A stretch of 64,000 bases of DNA from Beta vulgaris subsp. vulgaris (Eukaryota; Streptophyta; Magnoliopsida; Caryophyllales; Amaranthaceae), in the NCBI RefSeq assembly GCF_026745355.1, contig NC_079209.1, positions 2,351,001-2,415,000 on the forward strand. Direction: 5' to 3'. This document shows positions 38,450 to 47,702 of the stretch, piece after piece. Both the position numbers and the translations under genes were made by a program. The stretch's first letter is position 1, and each line of letters begins with the position of its first letter. The notes under the pieces were generated by a model, which saw only the letters and a program-made list of their open reading frames with translations, did not search any database and was not told the DNA's origin.

Positions 38450-39226
38450 ATTGAGCTCGGACAACCCAATGAGTAAGAGGAGAGTTTGGTCCACATACAA
38501 GCTCAAAGGAGGTTCCTTACTAAAATCAATTAGCAATAGTATGAGTAGCTCATCTAACTTATGTTGTGATACTTTCTCTCCTCTTTCTCTAATTTGGGAC
38601 AAATCACATGTACACAACATACATGGGCCGGGGTTCGAAATGATAAACTTCGTTGGGCCTAACACAAGCCCACATCAGATGAGATTTGACCACATACAAG
38701 ATTAGGAGGATTACATCCTAAAACCAATTGGTGATAGGTGGAGTAACCCACCAATCTATATGTTAGTCATTTTCTCTTTATTTCTTTGACGTGAGACAAT
38801 TAGTACTCCAACTCACATGTGGATTATATTCTTAACAGCCTCTTCACATGTGTGCCACTTTATGCAATCTGGATAAGTCAAAACATCGTCTTCTCTAGAT
38901 TCCAACATGAGGTCAACTGGGCCCCTTCAATTCTTGGGGAAATCATTATTTTGATGGGCTTTCTTGCCCCTAACAGATCTTAACACATTTCATTTTGCAT
39001 TTCATAATGGGTCATGATTGTCGCTCTAATACCATGATTCATTGAGCCTAACACAAGCCCATATCATATGAGAGTTTGACTACATACAAGGTTCGCAAGG
39101 TTTCATCCTAAAACAAATTGATGATAAACAGAGTAACCCACCAACTATATATGTTAGTCATTCTTCCTTTATTTCTTCAATGTACGACAATTACTCCCAA
39201 CTCACATGTGGGTTATATTATTAACA
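38450..39226 (-). mobile_element. TRIM-like cluster, three LTR-like copies
   Basis: LTR copies at 38641-38837 and 39035-39226 (start TGAT..., GCCTAACACAAGCCCA, end TTAACA), with a third, more decayed copy at about 38450-38630. Between the two clear copies is a primer site on the minus strand (TGGTATTAGAGCGAC, 39020-39034). The LTR core CATCCTAAAACCAATTGG is shared with the TRIM at 34779-35290, so they are related families. No target duplication found. Confidence 0.7.
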
Positions 39227-39731
39227 GTTAGTCACAAAAAACATGATTCATAAGTTGACTTCAAAGATAGGGGTAATTGAAATTTTGCAGAATAAGGTTT
39301 ACAGGAACATCAATAGTTTAACTACTCCAAAGCTATTATGTAAGTTCGAGTGATCATGAGCTTTTTAAAAATTCATATTAAGATGATGGGGTTATTAAAA
39401 TTACGCAAGTTGAAATGGATGTGAGTGAACAACTAAAAGTATAGATTCCGAGATGATATTCATATACATGAGGTTGGAGTATCCAACTTTATCTTTACTT
39501 TTTCGTTATTAGATCTCAGAAAATAATATGAGTAAAATGATTTTTTTTTTATTTTAATTACTTCCTTTGATCACTTTTACTTGAAACACTTCTATTTTAT
39601 GCAAATATCAAATTACTCGTGATATTACTACCTTTAGTCTTGAGTTCTCTCTATTACTTTTTTATTGCATATGTCTCATTTCTATTTCTATATATCTTTC
39701 TCCTCCTCTACTTGGTTCTTGTGCCTTCCTT
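39227..39731. other. Intergenic, nothing recognised
   Basis: AT-rich, no frames, no element ends found. Confidence 0.4.
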
Positions 39732-39736
39732 CTTGT

Positions 39737-40820
39737 TGTTAGGATCAATGGAATATTCAATTATGTATTCAACAATAACATGGAATTTAATTTAACACAA
39801 GAAATAACAATAAATCACACAATAAGATTTGATTGGGACACTCAAAGCCGGGAGAAAAACCATAAACTAATACACTAGGACTTTCAATAATGTGTATGAT
39901 ATCGTGAATTATAAGACTTCCAATTCAGATCTCCCTGATCTAACCTAATCACCCTAAACCCTGCATCCCCAAGATTCAAGTCCGAACCCTATATTTGCCC
40001 AAACACTTCACATCTTGGCTTTTTTCTCTGTCAACCACATATTATTCCATCCCATGGCTTAACAATCATCCTAGATAGAATAACACATTTAATTTGCTAA
40101 AATATACTCCCTCCGTCCCAAAATATAGTTCTCATTTCTCTTTTTTCCCGGTAATTATGCAACTAGAATCTAAGAGAGATATATAGTAAAGATCTTTTTA
40201 TTTAAACAAATGTTGTATGGGAAAAGATGATTTTAGAAGAGAGCATTAATTGTAACATCTTGGTTGAATAAACAAAGGAAAAAACAAAATTCAAGAAGCA
40301 AATAAATGATGGAACACGGTTTTTGTAGATAAATTACGGAAAAATGTAGAACTAAATATGGAAATGGGAACTATATATTTTGGGACACCCAAAATAGAAA
40401 TGAGAACTATATTATGGGATGGAGGGAGTAATAAACAATATAAGCCTAATATATCTATAATAGGAAATAAACCAGAATCCTAATCGAACTAGGAAGTCGA
40501 CCTGACAACAAACAACCAATGGATAGCCATAAACCCCACAAAACGCTGCACGACGAGGCCCAAAATCTTAGGCGTGCCAATCCTCGCGGGAGCGAGTTGT
40601 TGGTCGGGGGCTTGGCGAATCTCATGCGGGTTGGCACTCACGCAAAGCTGCTGGGCAACATTAAGGGTTGTAGGCGCACAAGTGAATCTTTTGCTAGTTC
40701 TAGCTGGATAATGGCCTTCGTTGCCAATGCTCGCCATCGAGCCCAACCGATGCTCGACGCTCCACTCGTCAACGTTCCAATCACTCGATTCTCCGACGAT
40801 CTTCAATACCATATCTAACA
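39737..40820. repeat. Solo LTR carrying a nested MITE
   Basis: Ends TGTTAG and CTAACA are exact inverted repeats, and both flanks are CTTGT (39732-39736, 40821-40825), a perfect 5-bp target duplication. Without the 322-bp MITE at 40107-40428 the LTR is about 760 bp. The last third is GC-rich; the ORFs on either strand there (40489-41025 minus, 40519-40818 plus) are shadows. Confidence 0.88.
40107..40428. mobile_element. Stowaway MITE (family A copy 1)
   Basis: 322 bp, CTCCCTCCGTCCCAAAATAT to ATGGGATGGAGGGAG, flanked by TA (40105-40106, 40429-40430). Same family as 53508-53849. Inserted in the solo LTR. Confidence 0.93.
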
Positions 40821-40908
40821 CTTGTTGCAAGAAAAAGTAAACAAAAGAAGTAAATTGTAATGGGTAAAATCTTAAAATTAAAACTATAATTGATAATGAT
40901 ATCGAACG

Positions 40909-41829
40909 TGTTATTCTAGTATGAACACTAGACCAACTACAAGAAGGGGGATGAATTGTAGTTGAGGGAAATTTTTCGAATTTAGATTGCGGAATTAAAT
41001 TAAAAAACGAAAGAGAAAAAACCACAATATTTTTTCAAGGAAAATTTCCTAGGCCTAATAGGAAAAAAAAAATCTTAACCACGAGGGATTTTGACTCAAT
41101 ACTCTCTATACTATAATAGGCCAAACGACTGTGTTTTTACAACCTATTACTGGACCCTTCTCTGTTCCTCTAGGAACTTGTTCCTAGTCGATCACACAAT
41201 TCCCCCTGAACTGATGACACTCACTTTGACTTCACTCGAAGTCTTCTCTTTTCTCTCTTTCTTTATCTCTCTTGAACACAAGGATATTTTTTGATTTTTC
41301 TCACACCCAAACACTATGAATATTGCAATGATATGTGATTAACGGAGAAGAAGAAAATACAGAAAAACTTTCTTAGTAAAGATAAACTTCGTATGCTTGA
41401 AAGTTGTTCTTTTTCGAACAATTCTTCCTCTATAAATAGTTGTTGCAACGGTCATCATTCTTCAACTGGAAATCCATGTTTTTCTTCAGCTAAAATGTAG
41501 GCACTCTTGATCCATGATCTTGCGCCATATATCCCACGATTTTAGCAACAGATATTTACCCCATTACCGTTAGTGGAAATATCTCGCAGGTTGTTGCCGA
41601 TTGTTATGCGCTGCTTCCCACATTTGTAGCCATTTTGTATACTTGCTTAGATCTAGAAATCGTGGTGCTAAACTTGTTGCATTATCATCACCACGTTTTG
41701 TGCAACAGATTCTAACTACCTTCCACTAGTTGCTGTGTGCAAACAACCAGTGAGTTTAATTTGTTGAGAAAATCTCACACCACTTCCCTTATGTGTAGGC
41801 ACAAACATTTCAACCTATAGTTCATAACA
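40909..41829 (-). repeat. Probable solo LTR of a copia element
   Basis: TGTTAT at 40909 and ATAACA at 41829 are inverted ends. On the minus strand the 3' end has the CAATTCATCCCCCTTCTTG motif seen at the end of Sirevirus LTRs, as at 4735-4757. The flanks GAACG and AAGCA do not match, so the right boundary is uncertain. Confidence 0.5.
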
Positions 41830-41987
41830 AAGCAACAATAACAAGAATAACCTTCGAATCTTTTTATCCATAAGATTCTAATTAAGTTATTAGAACTCTA
41901 TTAAACATATCATATAATAATAATTCAAAGTGTACAAAACATATTTTGACTAGATTAAATAAATAATCATTGTCCACAAGATATATA

Positions 41988-43222
41988 CTTCCTCCGTTTC
42001 AAAATAGATGGGACATTGTGATTAAAACGGACTCCTAGGCAAAATTTCATAAGTATGTTTAGGTAGTATAATTAATTGTAGTGGTCCCATGTGAAAAGGA
42101 GGGAGAAACCTCTCCCCCAAACCTGCCCACCGGAAACCACCCTCCCTACCTGCCCACCGGAAAACCACCCTCCCCCAAACTCGCCCACCGGCCATCCACC
42201 ACAACACCTCCACCACCGGTCAAAAACAACCACCACCCGAAAAACTCAAAAACAACCACCACCACCCGAAAAACTCAAAAACAACCTCCTCCAACATCAC
42301 TTTCTCTCTCCTCTTTTCCTCTTCTTCTTCTAACAACAACAACAACAACAACAATGGCGAAAAACAATGGCGAAAAAACTCGAAACTCGGGTCATTAGAT
42401 AAAATCCGGAAGAATTTATCGGAGTTTCGCCGTCTATCGTCGGTTTCTATGCCGGAATCTCCTCCTACTTTTCAGCGAAATGTCGGAAACCCTAACCCTA
42501 ACATTGTCGGGCAGAATTTGGTTATGCCGTTTGATAAAATCAGAGATAGCTTGCGCAATTTGAATGCGAGAGTAGGTGAGAAACAATTTGAATGCGAGAG
42601 TAGGTGAGAAAGGGAAGAGTGTGAATGAGCATATGTCGTTGAATACTTACAGGCAGAATCTTAAATTGCGGCCGACAATGGAGGAACAACAACAACAACG
42701 TCGTGGTGGTGGTGTTGTTGGTGGTGGTCATATGGTGATGGAGGATCGGTTGAGAATTTGCCGGCGAATGTGTTTGGGAGGGAGATGAAGGAGAAGGAGG
42801 GGAAGAAAGGGAAAGAAGGCGGTGGCAAGGTCGAGGTGGTAGTGGTGGCGTTGGGTCGCATCTGGTGTCGAGCTGGTGGTAGTGTCGGGTTAGTAGTGAC
42901 GGTGGTGGTCTCAGAGAGGAGAGAGAAGGGTGGTGGCTAAGAGAGAGGGGTGGGTTGAGTTGAGGAGAGAGAGAGATGGGTGGTGGCTATGAGAAAGGGT
43001 GGGTTGAGTTGAGGAGAGAGAGATGGGTGGGAATCATTAGTTTTAGGTTAGGATTAATCAGATTATTAGATGTAGATTAAAGAACATAACACAAGTTAGT
43101 AAGGGTAAAATGGTAAAATTAGAAGGCAAAAGTTACTAAATAAGGAAAAAAATAACAATGTCCCATCTATTTTGAAACACCCCAAAATAGACAATGTCCC
43201 ATCTATTTTGAAACGGAGGAAG
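41988..43222. mobile_element. Stowaway-like element carrying about 1 kb of captured sequence
   Basis: 1235 bp with inverted ends CTTCCTCCGTTTCAAAATAG and CTATTTTGAAACGGAGGAAG, flanked by TA (41986-41987, 43223-43224). Just inside the left end is the ACGGACTCCTAGGCA motif also found in the 208-bp MITE at 43388, so a normal short MITE is the likely ancestor. Between about 42110 and 43080 lies non-MITE sequence: a CT-rich leader, (CAA)n, an ATG, a coding-like exon and a GGTGGTGG/GAGAGAGG-rich end. Confidence 0.8.
42353..42788 (+). pseudogene. Captured gene fragment (first-exon-like) inside the MITE, parent unknown
   Basis: After a CT-rich, CAA-repeat leader typical of a plant 5' UTR, ATG GCG at 42354 begins a frame that soon shifts into LDKIRKNLSEFRRLSSVS, MPESPPTFQRNVG and MPFDKIRDSLRNLNARVGEK. 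A 28-bp tandem duplication (42556-42611) shifts the frame again. A further stretch reads VNEHMSLNTYRQNLKLRPTM and then a Gly-rich region. Codon-like order with repeated frame repair suggests a real exon that has decayed after capture. I do not recognise the parent gene. Confidence 0.5.
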
Positions 43223-43387
43223 TATACAAAATAACATTACATTATTTTTGCGATTTAATATTTTTTTCAAAATAAAAACTATATAACAACCTAAATATTT
43301 GGCATCATCAAAAGTCAAAACATAGAATACAACTGATTGGGCTCTTAAATAAACGTTCTCCGCATTTCTATGTTGTCTAGCTATATA

Positions 43388-43595
43388 CTTTCTCCGTTTC
43401 TTTTTACTCGCTACACTTCTCGTTTCACGGACTCCTAGGCAATTTTTGGAGAAGAGAGAGGTAGAGAGTAAAAAGAAAAGGGACCCATATGGAAGGATAG
43501 AGATAGAGATAGTTTATTGCCCAAAAAAGAAGTGTAGCAAGTAATGTGAAACTTTCCATAATGGAAAGTGTAGCGAGTAAAAAGAAACGAGGAAG
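43388..43595. mobile_element. Stowaway MITE
   Basis: 208 bp, CTTTCTCCGTTTCTTTTTAC to AAAAAGAAACGAGGAAG, flanked by TA (43386-43387, 43596-43597). Contains ACGGACTCCTAGGCA near the left end. Confidence 0.9.
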
Positions 43596-43597
43596 TA

Positions 43598-45009
43598 TAA
43601 TTTGTGTTGCTGAAAGAAACAAGGAAGTATATATCTCGATCACTTCAAACGTGTTTACACTTTACACTAGCCTTGATCTCACCACGCTCTGCAAATATGA
43701 GGCCGATACTGGAAAGTATACCGCAAATTCTCACCCTCGTTCATTCTTCACAGCAACATCATAGATGACAATATGACATAAGCTGGTGACAGAAAAAATT
43801 TAATTAAAAAGAGGCCCAAACTATAACCACCAGCCTTTCCAAAAAAGTGTAACGTACAAAAAAAGCAAGGAAACGTATATGTAGCCCTAAAATACTGGCA
43901 TGCATCAAGAAAAAGTGATATCACCATCTCCGTTTAAATTGAATGTTTGACGATTCGCAGAAATCAGACATGACATAGCATTATGTACATCATAGCTCAT
44001 CCTTGCACAAATAACAGTAATATACTTCCTTTTCGTGTCAAACTATACATATTGACTAAAATTTAAAATTAACGTATCGCATTTGAATTGTTTATAAGTT
44101 AACATAATTATTAATTAAGCATAGTTACTGATAAAAGTGTGCCTTTTGAAAATTAAACTTTTTTTAAAGAGAAGTTTCATTAATTGAAAGCCAAATGGCA
44201 TCTACAATAGTTATTAGAGAAAAACAAGATACAATTAAACAAGGTTAAATTAAATTCGTCTTCGAAAAAATTCGCCTTTTGAAAATTAACTAGTTGCAGT
44301 AATTTAAAAACTAAAGAAGTACTCTATTCTTTAGCTTTTATAATGTTTATTAACTTCTTTTGACATACTCTCTTAATTTCTTTATGTTTATCACACTTTT
44401 ACTTTTGTGGTCGACATTATTGTAAATAATCACCGATATAAGAAAAAAAAATATAGTCGTATATAATTTTACTAGGTTTTATCTTGATATGTTCTTTCAA
44501 AATATCAAGCTTTTAGAATTTTCATAATTAGAGGAATTATTCCATATGTATAACCTAATTATTAGCTTTGTCTTCGTATGAAACATTCATGATGAATATT
44601 ATGCATTAGAGACTATACCGACAATATTGGGAAAAATAAAAAAGAGTGCAATATGTTATACCATACTTTTGAATAACATGCATAATGACATATACTTCAA
44701 CAATAATAACATTGACTATAAATCTGAAAATCATTTTCTCATTTATTTTATGTCTAGTTAATTTTTTATAAAAAAAATGGTGGTTTTTAGGTTGTTACAC
44801 CAAAAATTATAATGTAACAGCTACACTAAAAAATTTGTGTTATGAAAAATAAGTTGGTACATGCTATGAATTTTTTTATTCGATTAACAAAGAGTGCAAT
44901 TTAACTTTATAGAGTAAGAAAGATATCTTGTTTTAAGATATAGTGGGCTTCTCGGATATCAAAGCATAAAAATTAAGACTAAACCTAATCGGAAGGCCAG
45001 TCTAAAACA
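43598..45009. other. Intergenic, contains a LINE tail
   Basis: Apart from the minus-strand LINE-like tail at 44165-44275, nothing is recognised in this AT-rich stretch. Confidence 0.4.
44165..44275 (-). mobile_element. 3' end of a dispersed LINE-like family (copy 2)
   Basis: About 110 bp alignable with the end of 19320-19661, with an A-rich tail on the minus strand. Confidence 0.45.
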
Positions 45010-45275
45010 TCTATACTAATATATTAAAAGGCGTGCGTAAATCAGGAACGGTGCCACGTGACGCTCTCCCTAGAGAGTTTTAGTTCATGTAATCCATGTA
45101 CAATGAAAAAAATTAGAAATTGCATAGTATAAGTTTTGATCCTGTGACCTCAAGCTTATGTACTAAAGTTTTAACCACTAGACCAAGTTGTATTTAGTGA
45201 TATCACATCAAAGTACAATATTAATAAATGAAAATTTTCTTACCCGGGGCATAGCCCGGGGTTATTGTCAAAAAT
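45010..45275 (+). mobile_element. Short Helitron, 3' terminus decayed
   Basis: Begins TCTATACTAATATATTAAAA after an A, the common plant Helitron 5' end. A strong hairpin (CCCGGGGCATAGCCCGGGG, about 45244-45262) marks the 3' side, but the expected CTRR is not visible within the next dozen bases. It contains a tRNA-like segment (minus strand, GGTCTAGTGGTTAAAACTTT). Confidence 0.6.
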
Positions 45276-45856
45276 AAGTGACATGAAAAAGAAAATTGTA
45301 AACCATTATGGGACAAAGCAAGGAAGGACTTCATTGCAGGATAATTTGTCTTAACAGCTAAATGAATCACTTATTAAAGGCCATTTTTTAACACTTCGAA
45401 CAACAATATTACCAGAATAAGAGGACGTTCATATGTACTGGTCCACAAACACTTATGTTTTTGGAGGGTGGGGGGAGGAAACACACATACAGTTTAATAT
45501 CCCAAATTACATAGAAAACTAGATAATGAAGATGAAAACTAAAAATTTAGAGCTTATAAATTTGTATGTGGCTTGAATTTCCTTCCATCTTTAGAGTATT
45601 ATCATAAACCGTCGCAGATAGGAACTTCTAGTCTTCTAAATCTGCACAATGCGAGAAGGAAAATATTGTTCTCAAATAAATGGTCGCATCAAAGCTAGCT
45701 ATGTCCAATTCATTGTATTCCACTGCAAATGAAAATGGCAATAACAACAAGCGTAAATTAAGTATGCTTGTTGTATAACTTGTATGAATTTTTCAATCAT
45801 AAAACTATCCAAAACATGACGAATGTGCATGTTGGAAACTATAGGTATACTTACAC
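45276..45856. other. Intergenic, nothing recognised
   Basis: AT-rich, no gene or element end recognised. Confidence 0.4.
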
Positions 45857-46240
45857 AAAAATGGACAATAATAAAAAAAAATGACGACAATTAGGAAGAC
45901 AAGTTTAAAAGGGAACTTTTCACAACGTACCAAAAGAATTTTATACCTCGCCTCATTTTCTTATGTAACATTTCACTGCTTAGTAGATTGTTCTCAATAT
46001 ATACCCACAAGTTTTATACCCACAAGTTTTATACCCAAGATGCAAGGTCCGAACAAAAATGGACAATAATAAAAAAAATGACGACAATTAGGAAGACAAG
46101 TTTAAAAGGAACTTTTCACAACGTACCAAAAGAATTTTATACCTCACCTCATTACTTATGTAACATTTCACTGCTTAGTAGATTGTTCTCAATATATACC
46201 CACAAGTTTTATACCCAAGATGCAAGGTCCGAAACAAAAG
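45857..46240. repeat. Local tandem duplication, about 196-bp unit
   Basis: Two head-to-tail copies (about 45857-46053 and 46054-46240) start AAAATGGACAATAATAAAAA and end CAAGGTCCGAA. The first copy has an extra 16-bp internal repeat (CCCACAAGTTTTATAC) and a few single-base differences. Recent event, non-coding. Confidence 0.85.
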
Positions 46241-47367
46241 GATCTCAGACACATGAGCAGAGTGAGCAATCGTTCAGGGGCCCTCACTTTTAAAGGCCCC
46301 ACCTATATTATATTTTCTTACTTTTTAAGTTCTTTGAGTTTAGATGGAAAATACATTTATTAATCCAATATTTTTGTTTCTAATCTATATACTTTTTTTT
46401 TCATATCTCATTGCTTATTCTAGTTTTATCCTTGGTATATCTTTACTATATATTAGTGTAAATCTAAGTTTTCTCCTTGCTAAAAATAAAAATAACATTG
46501 AAGTATTTAAAAATGTTAATTCATTTTCAACCATTTTTAATAATAAATAAATAAATTAGTTATTACTATACAAGATTAGAGATTCGTTCTATATCCCTGT
46601 AGAATCTATGTTTAATGCATGGCATAGGTCCCCTAAATTGTCTAAGACGTCCCTGACTGCGAATATATATGAACAATTCCAATCCACTTAACAATTTATA
46701 CTAACAAGAATATATATGAACATTTATACTATATATAGACATATCTGGCTTTTCTAATCGTTTTGCTTATTTTTGACATATTGCCTACTATAATAATTAA
46801 AATAGTTTCTAGGGGAGTGCTATATTCACCTTGTTTTGATTAATCTATATCAAAATAAGTAATTTTGGGTAAATTCATATACGTAGAGTTATTTCTAATA
46901 ATTTTTAATAATATAAACTGTTAACAAAATTCAATAGATTCAGATAAGTTCAATTAAAGTTAATATAAGTTCAAAGTAACTTAATTTAATTGGGAGACTC
47001 ACATCAACAACATACCCCATCTAATAGCTCAAGCACATAAAATACATAAAGGACAATGAATAGATTCGTGAAATTACTACAGTAATTATGATGGTCTCAC
47101 TGCAAACAGCATTTCATCTTCCAATAATGTGGTTATGGGGTGAATTGTATGTGTCCTATGTTTATGTTACTATAGCATAATTATATAAATGTTCATCATA
47201 ACTCTGTACAACCATAACTATGTACTTGTAACACCACAACATTTCTCAATTCATGTATCTAATTAAGTCATAGTTACTATTATTACTTCACTTAGGAATT
47301 TCTCTATTCATGCATCTCATCATGACACATATAGTTACTACTTTGGTCTATTGCTAATTTGCTATAG
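46241..47367. other. Intergenic, nothing recognised
   Basis: AT-rich flank downstream of WOX9. No frame or element end supported before the Tourist MITE. Confidence 0.4.
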
Positions 47368-47370
47368 TTA

Positions 47371-47628
47371 GGCTCTGTTTGGCAACACATTTAAGTCACC
47401 TTAAATGAGTGGGTGCTAAAAGTTTAAGTCACCTAAAATAAATAGTCGTGTTTGTGATAAAAGCTTAAATAAAAATTCAAGCTAAAAAATTGACTGAAAT
47501 TGAGTTGCTATCAAATATAGCATCTCAATTTAAGGTGATGAAAAATTTTCAGCTACCTTATCCGATAGCTCATTTCAGCTACCTTATCAGTTTCAGCTCT
47601 ATTTCAGCTTATGTTCCCAAACATAACC
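47371..47628. mobile_element. Tourist-like (PIF/Harbinger) MITE just downstream of WOX9
   Basis: 258 bp, GGCTCTGTTTGGCAACAC to ATGTTCCCAAACATAACC, flanked by TTA on both sides (47368-47370, 47629-47631). It ends 74 bp past the WOX9 stop codon (gene on minus strand), so it may lie in the 3' UTR or polyadenylation region. Confidence 0.85.
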
Positions 47629-47702
47629 TTAGTGTAATGTTGCTCTTTCATCATTATTAGCAAATTAAACTAGCAACTATAGATTTCATGATTTTATGAA
47701 TT

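Noticed and set aside
40489..41025. 178-residue minus-strand frame
   Set aside because: It crosses the boundary of a solo LTR with proven target duplication; composition follows the GC-rich LTR end.
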